A DNA stretch of 8,278 bases, taken from contig JAESTI010000239.1 of the NCBI GenBank assembly GCA_016763665.1, positions 1 to 8,278 of the forward strand, read 5' to 3'. Position numbers and translations under genes: made by a program. Positions 1 through 8,100 of the stretch are shown here, in pieces. Under the pieces are notes generated by a model that was not told the origin of the DNA, searched no databases, and saw only the letters and a list, made by a program, of their open reading frames with translations. This DNA comes from Bacteroidia bacterium (lineage in GTDB: Bacteria; Bacteroidota; Bacteroidia; Flavobacteriales; NORP286). The stretch's first letter is position 1. Every line of letters starts with the position of its first letter.

Positions 1-45
1 TAACAGCATCGGGCTTTCAGTTTTCAACAAGTTACAGCATTAACA

Positions 46-61
46 ACGACATGAGTGTCGT
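46..61 (-). terminator. Small hairpin just after the DUF5777 gene (weak terminator candidate)
   Basis: A perfect 6-bp stem (ACGACA / TGTCGT) closes a 4-base loop, and it begins four bases past the stop codon of the barrel gene on the minus strand. Its position suits a transcript end. However, the stem is short, is not GC-rich, and is not followed by a clear U-tract (the RNA continues UUGUUAAUG). It may be chance or only an mRNA 3'-end stabiliser. Nothing else is recognisable in bases 1-65. Confidence 0.2.
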
Positions 62-65
62 GGCA

Positions 66-971
66 CTAGTGCATATTGACAACCCTGGAAATAGTGAAGG
101 CGAGTTTGTAGCCACCATTCAGCCAATCAGAAGTGGTGTTGGGAATAAAATCATTTTCAATGATCCCTGCAGCATTGGTAAATGAAATATGGAAAACATG
201 GCCGCCTGTTTCTAGTTCATAAGCAATGCCAAGAGGTGAGTGGTATTGATCATAGTTGGCCTTTCGATAATCGGAAAATGTATAAAAGTAGTCAATAATA
301 AAGGCGGAACTTCTTGAAAATTTTATTCGTGCTGCATAACCCATCGAAAACAATCCATTTTCATCACCATTAGCAACATAATTTCGGTGCAGGTATGTTG
401 GCAGTATTTCTACAGAAATATACTCAGAAATTTTCCTTGCTATAATTGCCTGATATGTAAAGGAAAGGCGATGAGCAAACTTTTGATAAGAAAGTTCCGA
501 TGTAGTATCTGAAGAGGCAGCCATAGGAGTAACAGCAGTATTGGCGAAAACAGTAACAGATATTGGCATTTTATTGTCTTTCGTTTGCTCAAGTAAACCG
601 TATTTTATATAGCCGTCAATGTGCTCTTTTACTTTGCTTCTACCCAGTCCCAAAGTCAGTTTGTCGGTTACACCATATTCAGCCGCTAACCTGATATTGG
701 CTGCGTTGTCTAATCCATAAAATTGATGAATTCCGCCTCCGGAAGCTCCTCCAACATCACCAAAACGGTGAGAGATCCTAACATCCAAAGTTTTTGCTTT
801 TACTGTTTCAATGGAGTGAGCATTAACAATACGTGTAGTTTTAAATGTAGCAATAACCGGATCCTTGGAAACATCTTCAGTTTCTGCATCCAACAAATCC
901 ATCATGTCGTCCTGGGCATGGAGCTTTATTGAGAATAATGTTAATGCTAATATTAGAAGGTATATATTCAT
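66..971 (-). CDS. DUF5777-type outer-membrane beta-barrel protein
   Basis: This 301-residue protein is predicted to sit in the outer membrane as a beta-barrel. Residues 1-19 form a signal peptide with a hydrophobic core ending LHA|Q. The mature protein starts with an acidic stretch (DDMMDLLDAE). Next comes a segment typical of the DUF5777 family: TTRIVNAHSIETVKAKTLD, then ISHRFGDV at about residues 66-73. The rest alternates short amphipathic strands and turns (for example YGVTDKLTLGLGRSK) and ends in the barrel-like strand KLAFTISRVV. No enzyme motif or cysteine pair is visible, and the molecular function of the family is unknown. ATG 971 is chosen because the signal peptide follows it directly. 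It lies 236 bases behind the YceI gene in the same direction. No TANNTTTG promoter element was found in that gap, so co-transcription with the genes before it is possible but not shown. The family call comes from recognised sequence pattern, not a database search. Confidence 0.8.
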   Translation of the reverse strand: MNIYLLILALTLFSIKLHAQDDMMDLLDAETEDVSKDPVIATFKTTRIVNAHSIETVKAKTLDVRISHRFGDVGGASGGGIHQFYGLDNAANIRLAAEYGVTDKLTLGLGRSKVKEHIDGYIKYGLLEQTKDNKMPISVTVFANTAVTPMAASSDTTSELSYQKFAHRLSFTYQAIIARKISEYISVEILPTYLHRNYVANGDENGLFSMGYAARIKFSRSSAFIIDYFYTFSDYRKANYDQYHSPLGIAYELETGGHVFHISFTNAAGIIENDFIPNTTSDWLNGGYKLAFTISRVVNMH

Positions 972-1004
972 TTCAACTATTGTAGTAATTTGTTTACTCT
1001 TTTT

Positions 1005-1160
1005 AATAAATCCTAAATTCTAATATCTAAACCCTAAACAATGTCAAAATCCAAATCTTAAATGTTTAAAACGCCAAGTTATAAAAATGAAAAGTTTGGG
1101 ATTTATTATTTTAGTAATTTGTTATTGTTTAGTATTTAGAGTTTAGTGCTTAGTATTTTA
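1005..1160. repeat. Degenerate inverted repeat built from CTAAAY-like units, intergenic
   Basis: The gap of 236 bases between the YceI and barrel genes holds no ORF of note. It does hold two imperfectly complementary arms. The left arm (about 1005-1071) is made of short units such as CCTAAATTCTAATATCTAAACC and includes CCTAAACAAT. The right arm (about 1095-1160) reads TTTGGGATTTATTATTTTAG, then ATTGTTTAGTATTTAGAG and GTTTAGTGCTTAGTATTTTA. Its reverse complement gives CTAAACTCTAAATACTAAACAAT, which matches the left arm with gaps. The centre (about 1072-1094) is unpaired. As RNA it could form a long, bulged AU-rich hairpin between the two genes. It may be a REP/MITE-like repeat, a transcript-end or processing structure, or drifted low-complexity DNA. 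The arms were aligned by eye, so the boundaries are approximate. Confidence 0.5.
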
Positions 1161-1207
1161 CTTTTGAATGTAGTTAACTTTATTTGCAAATCTTTACACT
1201 GGTTAAA

Positions 1208-1755
1208 TTACTTGGTATGTAACTCATGAGTTGCATCAAATGTAACCTCAACTACCTCTGCAATGTTATCTATAACTATTGAAGGTACTTCAATTTTATG
1301 ATCTTCTATTTTCACATTGAACACAGCATGAATTGTAATTTGGCCACCTTTTACCGTAATCGTTCCTTTGATCTCTCGTGGTTGGGTTACTCCATGTAGT
1401 GTTAAGTCTCCTTTAAATGTTACTTCGTAAGAGCCATCTTTGGATAAATCAACATCCTCAACAATCTTACCTTTTAGTATAGCGTAAGGATGTTTCTCGC
1501 TTTCCATGTACTTTTCGTTGAAATGTTCCTGCATTAGTGGCTTTTCAAAAACAAAACTCTTAATAGCTACTTTACATACAACCGCATTGGTTTCGATGTT
1601 AACTATAGAAGTCATTTTTTCAGAAATGGCTTCTATGTTCTCTAATAGAGCTTCAGAAAAAAACTTTGCTTTGGCAGTTTTGTTATATAAACATTTTGTG
1701 CATGGATAGTTAATACAAAACAAAAACAGATAAGGGTTAATATTGATTTTTTCAT
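1208..1755 (-). CDS. YceI-family periplasmic protein, signal peptide frameshifted from mature domain
   Basis: YceI proteins are lipocalin-like beta-barrels of the periplasm; characterised members bind isoprenoid lipids or quinones. The mature domain is clear: TAKAKFFSEALLENIEA, a central HPYAILKGKI segment, VTFKGDLTLHGVTQPREIKG, and VEVTFDATHEL near the C-terminus. Read in one frame, this domain can only start at a TTG (1723), giving a cysteine-rich leader with no signal peptide. In the neighbouring frame, ATG 1755 gives a very good signal peptide (MKKSILTLICFCFVLTIHA|Q) followed by NVYITK, which joins naturally to TAKAKFF. The two frames meet at a run of four A (coding strand, positions 1681-1678); one more A would give an unbroken protein of 182 residues. 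As written, the signal-peptide frame hits TAG soon after the junction. This is a true frameshift, a sequencing error, or slippage at the A-run. Only 18 bases separate ATG 1755 from the cytochrome gene before it, which supports one operon and supports this start. Confidence 0.85.
1678..1681 (-). other. A4 run where the YceI reading frame breaks (one base short)
   Basis: The coding strand reads ATA ACA AAA CTG CCA in the frame of the signal peptide, and AAC AAA ACT GCC AAA in the frame of the mature domain. Adding one A to the run gives ATA ACA AAA ACT GCC, which joins NVYITK to TAKAKFF without a gap. A single lysyl-tRNA slipping back one base on this run would also join the two frames. It is not a classical X XXY YYZ slippery heptamer, and no stimulatory structure was identified. 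Confidence 0.75.
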
Positions 1756-1773
1756 GATCGTATATTTTAGTGT

Positions 1774-2142
1774 TTATTCAGGGGCACCATTTTCAATCCA
1801 ACAGTAAACTTTATTTATAACTGAATCCGCTAGTTTAGTACCATTAAGTGGCATTGCCAGCGTTGTTTCATGTTTGATAGCCTCAAGAAGGGTTCCATTT
1901 AGAGCTTCATCCTTTGTATTTGTATAATCTTCTAAATTCGCACCGCTTATTCCATTGGTATTGGATGATGTGTGGCAACTATTCGTACAATTTGCATCTA
2001 TTATTGATTTGATGTCATTTGTATATGTAATATTTAGTGTATCGCACTCAGCGACTATTACCTTATCAGCCTGATCTTTAGTACACGAACTGAAATAAAC
2101 AACAATTAAACCAACCAATATTAATCCTAAAACTCGTTTCAT
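1774..2142 (-). CDS. Lipoprotein c-type cytochrome with a CX3CH haem motif
   Basis: This is a 122-residue lipid-anchored protein, probably a single-haem electron carrier on the periplasmic face of an envelope membrane. Residues 1-19 form a lipoprotein signal with lipobox FSSC, so Cys20 would be acylated. The haem site is Cys52-TNS-Cys56-His57, preceded by ITYTNDIKSIIDANC, the usual opening of small Bacteroidota cytochrome lipoproteins. Met97 in LAMPLNG is the likely sixth haem ligand. The C-terminus CWIENGAPE matches the W-I-x-x-GAP ending of the same group. The odd feature is the spacing of three residues between the haem cysteines, where two is standard. The codons (TGT ACG AAT AGT TGC CAC) show no sign of an indel. 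Cys33 and Cys114 are extra and could form a disulfide. It lies 43 bases after the T9SS protein gene and 18 bases before the YceI gene, in the middle of the apparent operon. Haem attachment is inferred, not shown. Confidence 0.8.
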   Translation of the reverse strand: MKRVLGLILVGLIVVYFSSCTKDQADKVIVAECDTLNITYTNDIKSIIDANCTNSCHTSSNTNGISGANLEDYTNTKDEALNGTLLEAIKHETTLAMPLNGTKLADSVINKVYCWIENGAPE

Positions 2143-2185
2143 TTGCCTAAATTAATTCTTTCTATAAACTTTCATGGAAAAAATA

Positions 2186-3022
2186 TTACTTGAGTAAAAT
2201 TAGCCTTTGATTTGCTACTACGTTATTTTGAGTTCTAACCTGAATAAAATATATACCGGGCTTAATGTGTGAGCTTATATTGTAATTTTCTTTAAAAGTA
2301 TCTTTACTTATAATTCCCGAATATAACTTTTTAACTTCTTGTCCCCGGGAATTGTACATAGAAATTGTTGCTATTTCATTGTTAATAGAGTTAAACTCAA
2401 TGTTGAAATTATTATAAGCAGGGTTAGGATACACTTTCAATTTATTATCGTTTGATGCCTGAACGCTTTGACTACCGATTCCGGTTGGTGGTGCTTTAAC
2501 TGTTAATGAATTTGTAAATATAACATCACCTGCTGCTGTTCCAGTTCCGTCCGCTTTATTAACGGCTGCATAAAAAGTAATGTCACCTTCGTCTGATGAT
2601 GGGGCTGTCCAATCATAAGACCATGTGTTGTTACTAGTACCCGAAAATGTATGAGTCACGTGATCAGACGAACCCGTAGCTGTTTGGGTGTTAGTTACAT
2701 CTGTAATAGTTACGGTTCCTACTGCTGTTCCACTTGAATTCATGGCAATGATCTCAAACCCATTTTTAGTTCCACCTTCTCCGGTAACGGTTATACTGTA
2801 TTTGGTTCCGGTTGTATAACTGGTGTCTCCAGTTCCAAATGCAATAGTTCCTCCTGTAGTTACACTGGTACCTGCATGGCAACCGACAGAATTACAAGTA
2901 GATTCTCCAGTACCTCCGGTTCTTCCTGAAGGTGCACCGGAACTATAAGTAAAAACCATGTTATATGACATTGCAATTAGAGCAATGATCATAATCGAAG
3001 AGTAGAGGGATTTCTTGTTCAT
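2186..3022 (-). CDS. T9SS-exported protein with choice-of-anchor V-like domain and CX4CH motif
   Basis: This 278-residue protein is probably released or anchored at the cell surface by type IX secretion. A signal peptide or N-terminal hydrophobic segment spans about residues 5-25. Next comes GRTGGTGESTC, typical of the domain NCBI calls choice-of-anchor V (Reeler-like), running to about residue 175 and ending in the strongly conserved TWSYDWTAPSSDEG and AVNKADG stretches. Inside it, Cys43-NSVG-Cys48-His49 has the form of a haem-c site with four residues between the cysteines. Residues 196-278 are a T9SS type A sorting domain: KVYPNPAYN at its start, then MYNSRGQEV, then PGIYFIQV, and a basic end. 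It is a tandem paralogue of the larger gene just before it (gap 45 bases), sharing the N-terminal domain but lacking SprB repeats. Its biochemical role is unknown; it could be a surface redox protein, or the Cys/His pair could bind a metal or form a disulfide instead. Confidence 0.8.
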   Translation of the reverse strand: MNKKSLYSSIMIIALIAMSYNMVFTYSSGAPSGRTGGTGESTCNSVGCHAGTSVTTGGTIAFGTGDTSYTTGTKYSITVTGEGGTKNGFEIIAMNSSGTAVGTVTITDVTNTQTATGSSDHVTHTFSGTSNNTWSYDWTAPSSDEGDITFYAAVNKADGTGTAAGDVIFTNSLTVKAPPTGIGSQSVQASNDNKLKVYPNPAYNNFNIEFNSINNEIATISMYNSRGQEVKKLYSGIISKDTFKENYNISSHIKPGIYFIQVRTQNNVVANQRLILLK

Positions 3023-3067
3023 AGGTTTATCTTTTTATTGATGATGGATGTAAATTTAGAAAAATAA

Positions 3068-5050
3068 TTATTGAGTGTATAGTATTTTTTTCCGAATTGC
3101 ATGGATATTTCCCTTCAATTCAATAAAGTATAATCCGGGATCACAATTTAGTTTGTTCAGATCAATAGTGAATTTTGTTTGATCGTTGTTCAAATTTATA
3201 TTATCAATTCTGTTTCCAAGAATATCATAAATATTTAGTTCTGAATTAAGAGGATTTAAGTTAGATAAATTAATTGTAAAGGTGCCTTTAGTTGGGTTGG
3301 GGTAGATATTTATAGGATATGGTTTAAAGTGTTCATATATAGATTCAATAACTGGAGCATTAATTATATTAGAAACAAAGACACAACCGTTAGCATCTGT
3401 GATCGTTAACAAAAATAGTCCTGAAGATACTATTAAAGTGTCGTTTGTTGTAGAACTGTCATCCGACCATTTATAGGTATAAGGTGTTATTCCTCCTCCT
3501 ATAGTATCTATAAAAACTATCCATGGAGAATTAAAACCTATTGAGTCAGGGTTCTCTATAAAATCTATTACAACATATAAGCTATCTGGCTCCGAAACAG
3601 TTGCTTTATTCGAATCAACACAACCATTGGCATCAGTAACAGTTACATAATATTTAGCTCCTGATAAACTTGTTAAATACTCATTTGTACTTCCGGTTGA
3701 CCATAAATAAGAATAGGGACTAATTCCCCCTGTAACTAATACATCAACGAAACCATCAGCATGTCCATAACAAGTAACATTAGCTTTATCATTTATGCTA
3801 ATACTTAGTTCTTCAGGTTCAGTTATAGTTATTGCTTTGATGCTTTTGCAGTTAAGGCTGTCGGTTACATCAATATTGTAAATATCACCAGACAAACCTA
3901 TAGCGGTTTCTGTAGTTTGTGCAGGATTAGTTGACCATGAATAAGTGTAGGGTTCTATACCTCCATCTACTGAAATAGTTATAGTTCCATCATCATCACC
4001 AAAACAGATGACATTATTTTTGGAAATAACATAAATAGATGGTGCTCCTGCATCACTGATATTGTAGGTTTTTACCCATTGACAACCATTAGCATCAAGT
4101 ACTGTAAGGCTATATGTAGCAGCTGCTAATCCGGTAAGAGTGGAATCTGAATCTCCATTATCCCAACTATAAGAATATGGTGGTGTACCTCCTGCTGCAG
4201 AAACAGATATTTTCCCATCATTATTCCCACAGCTTGCGTCAGCTTGGTCAATAGTTGAAACGGTAATGGCGCTTGGTCCACCGACTGTGATAGTTGTTGA
4301 AGTATCACAACCATAGCCATCGGTTATGGTTACTGTGTAATTTCCTTGTGTAAGACTATCGATCATTTGAGTTGTTGCACCATTACTCCAAATATAAGTG
4401 AAAGAACTGGTTCCTCCGGTAACTGTTACCGCACCACTGCCATCATTTCCGGTATTACAGGTGGCATCTGATTGTCCGGTAGTTACTGTAAACATAGCAG
4501 TAGAGCAAACGATAGCTGGTGTAATCGAAAGAGTATTTGTATAAATCAGATCACCTGAACCTCCGAAACTGCTTCCATTACCATCTGCTTTATTAACAGC
4601 AAGATAAAATGTTATAGAACCTTCATCAGAGGAAGGTGCCGTCCAATCGTATGACCATGTATTATTACCATCTGCATTTTTATGTGAAATGTATGTGCGG
4701 CTACCGGCAGTTACTGAGGCAGTATTGGTAGTATTGGTAGTAGTGATCGAACCAATATTGGTATCATCGGAATCTCTTAAAATCACCATTTCAAACCCAT
4801 TTTTTGTGCCACTTTCACCAGTTACATTAATGGTATATGTTTGTCCAGGGATATATTTTGAACTTCCACCATCGAAATCGATTGTACCTCCGATTCCAGA
4901 TGCACCACCATGGCATCCTGAGCAAGTGGTTTCACCTGGAGCACCTGTTCTGGCGGTTGGCGGAGTACCTGCATTTGTAAAAACTCGTTCTGAGAAAACA
5001 GCCAGAATACCAATAATAACGATGGTAGAAAATATGATCTTGTCTTTCAT
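3068..5050 (-). CDS. Large T9SS-exported protein: CXXCH domain, five SprB-like repeats, sorting tail
   Basis: This 660-residue secreted protein starts with a signal peptide (about residues 1-27). A choice-of-anchor V-like domain follows, to about residue 178. It carries ARTGAPGETTC and a canonical haem-c type motif, Cys43-SG-Cys46-His47. Five SprB-type repeats follow, starting near residues 196, 273, 348, 427 and 503. Each has a GG-x-x-PYxYxW core, and most end in VTDANGC or a close form. Repeats 1-4 have an N-terminal cysteine (as in ATCN, ASCG, VICF, VTCY) plus the C-terminal NGC-type cysteine, suggesting one disulfide per repeat; repeat 5 has lost the first cysteine. Residues 581-660 are a T9SS type A sorting domain (NIYPNPTKG, PGLYFIEL). 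SprB repeats are known from the gliding adhesin SprB and other surface proteins. This is probably the first gene of the operon, 93 bases after the sensor gene. Haem binding is inferred from the motif alone. Confidence 0.85.
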   Translation of the reverse strand: MKDKIIFSTIVIIGILAVFSERVFTNAGTPPTARTGAPGETTCSGCHGGASGIGGTIDFDGGSSKYIPGQTYTINVTGESGTKNGFEMVILRDSDDTNIGSITTTNTTNTASVTAGSRTYISHKNADGNNTWSYDWTAPSSDEGSITFYLAVNKADGNGSSFGGSGDLIYTNTLSITPAIVCSTAMFTVTTGQSDATCNTGNDGSGAVTVTGGTSSFTYIWSNGATTQMIDSLTQGNYTVTITDGYGCDTSTTITVGGPSAITVSTIDQADASCGNNDGKISVSAAGGTPPYSYSWDNGDSDSTLTGLAAATYSLTVLDANGCQWVKTYNISDAGAPSIYVISKNNVICFGDDDGTITISVDGGIEPYTYSWSTNPAQTTETAIGLSGDIYNIDVTDSLNCKSIKAITITEPEELSISINDKANVTCYGHADGFVDVLVTGGISPYSYLWSTGSTNEYLTSLSGAKYYVTVTDANGCVDSNKATVSEPDSLYVVIDFIENPDSIGFNSPWIVFIDTIGGGITPYTYKWSDDSSTTNDTLIVSSGLFLLTITDANGCVFVSNIINAPVIESIYEHFKPYPINIYPNPTKGTFTINLSNLNPLNSELNIYDILGNRIDNINLNNDQTKFTIDLNKLNCDPGLYFIELKGNIHAIRKKILYTQ

Positions 5051-5106
5051 GTTAGTAGGATAGATATTTTGTTTCGCAGAACAATTTATTAATTAAAATG
5101 AAATAT

Positions 5107-5114
5107 CAAAAGTA
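5107..5114 (-). promoter_or_regulatory. Candidate Bacteroidota -7 promoter element (TACTTTTG)
   Basis: The minus strand reads TACTTTTG, an exact match to the Bacteroidota -7 consensus TANNTTTG, 56 bases upstream of ATG 5050 and inside the 93-base gap after the sensor gene. The usual upstream TTTG (-33) element is not present at the expected distance; there is only a run of eight T in that area. No equivalent match was found in the 45-, 43- and 18-base gaps inside the downstream gene set, which fits one transcript starting here. Confidence 0.4.
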
Positions 5115-5143
5115 ATGACAGGTAAGAAAAAAAAGGAAGCAGA

Positions 5144-8100
5144 TTAAAACTTAATACCGATAAGCATGATATCATCTGTTTGATCGTAATTCCCTTGCCA
5201 ATCTTCGATTTCTTTTTGGAGCCATTCATATTGCTCGTCCATTTTTTGAATTTTGCAATCGGCCAACATTTCTCGTAGCCTTCTTTTGGTAAGTTTCTTG
5301 TTCCTTGGGCCTCCAAATTGGTCAGGAATACCATCGGAGAACAAATAAATTGAGTCATTCTCATTAACCTTGATCTTGTGTGTTTTATATTGAGTACCAC
5401 CTAAAAATGCATGCCCACCGATAGAATACTTATCACCTTTAATTTCCTCTATAGAACCATTGGTTTTAAAGAACAAGGGCCTTAGCGCGCCAGCGAATAG
5501 AACTTCTTTATTTTTCTTGTCGATAGTTACTAAGGCTATATCCATGCCGTCCATGGTTTCGGCCCCCTCTTCACTTTGTTTTAAAGCTGCTTTTACGCCT
5601 TCATCTAACCTTGACAATATTTCAGAGGGTTGCAGTATATTTTCTTCAATTACAATTTGATTCAACAAAGTATATCCAATCAATGACATAAAAGCTCCAG
5701 GTACTCCATGGCCTGTACAATCTACCGCAGCAATTACAGTTTTATCTTTTTTGGTAGCAAACCAGTAAAAGTCACCACTTACAATATCTTTAGGCTGATA
5801 GTATACAAAAGAATTGGGTAAAGCTTTTTTGATCAAACTATCCGTAGGTAAAATAGCTTCTTGTATTCGTTTGGCATATGTGATACTAGCAGTAATGTGA
5901 CGGTTGTGCTCCTCGATGTGTTGATAGGCCACTTCCAATTTTTGTTTCTCTTCACTTAATTGATGAGTTCGCAATTCAACTTTTTCTTCAAGAATTTTCT
6001 TTTCAATTTTGATGATTCGTATTCTATAAAGAACAAATCCATAAATAGCCAGGGCGAAAAGAAAAGTACACAAACTATAGAACCACCAAGTACGCCAGTA
6101 AGGTGTTAATATCTCAAACTCATAAGATGATGGTTCAGCATTCCATAACCCATCATTATTGCACGCTTTCACAAGAAATTTATAATGGCCATAATTCAAA
6201 TTGGCGTAGTCAACATAATTTACTTTTGTAAACGGAGACCAGTCCTTATCAAAACCCTCTAATTTGTATTGATAATATACTTCCTCAGGGTTGGTAAGGC
6301 TAACTCCTGTAAAATGAAATGTTAAGTGATTTTGGGAATGTTCGAAGGTATTGTTTTCAGGAAATTCTTCAAATTTTCTTGATATCTGTAGATTGGTAAT
6401 TTTTGTTATTGGTTGCTGTACATTAGCTTTATCTTCATTTGGATTATACTTTACCACACCCATAATGGTTCCAAACCACATGTTACCTTTTGAATCGACA
6501 CATTCAGCATTTTGGACAGTTTCAATTCCAAGAAAACCTTGTTGAAGGCCATAGTGGGAAAAAGTATTGGTTTTGGGATCTAACTTATCAATACCTAAAC
6601 TGGTTCCAATCCATAGATTGTTATTCAGATCACATGTTATTAAGAATGGTGTTCCTGAACTGAGTCCGCTTTTTACAGTATAATTTCTAAACACATTACC
6701 ATTATATTTATATATACCAGATCCATATGCACCAAACCACATATTCCCTTCCCGATCTTCGTTCATGCACAACAGCAATTTACTATCCAAACCGTCTTTT
6801 TCTCCATAAGATTTAAAATTTGTTCCATCATATTTTACCAAGTCACCGCCTACAATTCCAAACCAGACATTACCATGACTATCGCAATAAACTTTAATCG
6901 CTTTGTCACCTGTTAATCCATTAGAGCCGTTATAGTTTGTGAAAGATCCTGTTTCTAAGTTATAGAATGATGCTCCTTCGTTTGTACCAATCCAAATATT
7001 TCCAGATTGATCACTGTCAATTGAGTAAATTACATTGCCGGCTAGTCCATTTTCATTTGTTATGATCTTAAATTTTTGTTGGCCTTTTTCTAATTTGGCA
7101 ATACCGCTACCTGCTGTTCCGAACCAAAGAGACCCTGTTCTATCTTCTAAGATGCAATATACAACGTTAGAAGGTAGCCCATCTTCAATATTGTAGTTTT
7201 TGAAAATACTGCCATCAATGCTTTTATTGTCTTCGTTTAATTTACTAATTCCACCTTCTGTACCCAGCCAAATGTTGCCATTACTGTCTTCCAAAACGGA
7301 AAAGACTAAACTATGCGAAAGACCATCAGAATCATCGTATATTAAAAACCTTTCTCCCCTGTATTGATTAAGCCCCAGCTCTGTTCCAACCCATATATTT
7401 CCTTCCCGATCTTGTACAATGGTATTTACTTTATTAAAATTCAATCCTTTATCTGAATTGAAAATTTTGAAGATTCCTTTAAAACTATCCTTTGAGTCTG
7501 GGATAAACTGGGTAATCCCATTATCTGGAGACGAGAACCAAAAGTTTCCTTCATTATCTTCAATGATATGATTGATAGTAGTAGAACTTAAACCAGATTC
7601 AGTATTAAATACGATTGGATTTTTATCATATATGTCCGTTGGATCAAATACGACTATTCCTTCCCGAGTGCCAACCCAAATATTTCCGTTAAATGCTGTA
7701 TACAAATAAATGACTTGTGCATTTGGTAAACCATTTTCAATGGTTATATGAGAGCAGAAACTCTTAACTTCTTCACTGACATTTTCCAGATTGTTTTTTG
7801 ATTCGAGTTCACTTAAAACCTTTTGGGAATTGAATATCGTAATTCCGTTTGCAGTTCCACACCAAAGTGTTCCCTTTTCATCTTCAGTAATTGATAGAAC
7901 AATATCGCTATTCAACCCTTCTTTTTCTGTAATTGAGGTAAAACTGCTTTGTTCAGAATCATAGGAAAACAGTCCTGCTCCTAATGTTCCTATCCATATG
8001 TTTCCTTTTTTGTCTTCGTATAAACTGGTTATTGTTTTGTATTTAACAATTTCGGCCAACTGAAGGTTAACCAATTCCTTTGTTTTGAAATTATAAATAG

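Noticed and set aside
1208..1723. YceI gene starting at TTG 1723
   Set aside because: This start gives a leader with three cysteines (MFCINYPCTKCLYN) unlike any export signal, while a perfect signal peptide from ATG 1755 lies one base out of frame directly upstream. The leader is the signal-peptide DNA read in the wrong frame.
3068..4500. Possible DNA-level tandem repeats in the SprB region
   Set aside because: The similarity is at protein level only; the nucleotide sequences of the repeats have diverged too far for a recent tandem duplication.
4689..5063. Plus-strand open frame of 124 codons opposite the N-terminus of the large T9SS protein
   Set aside because: It is the antisense of a well-supported domain, has no recognisable motif, and its composition follows from the codons of the opposite strand.
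5089..5400. Minus-strand open frame of 103 codons overlapping the end of the phosphatase gene
   Set aside because: It overlaps the conserved PP2C C-terminal motifs in another frame and shows no family features.
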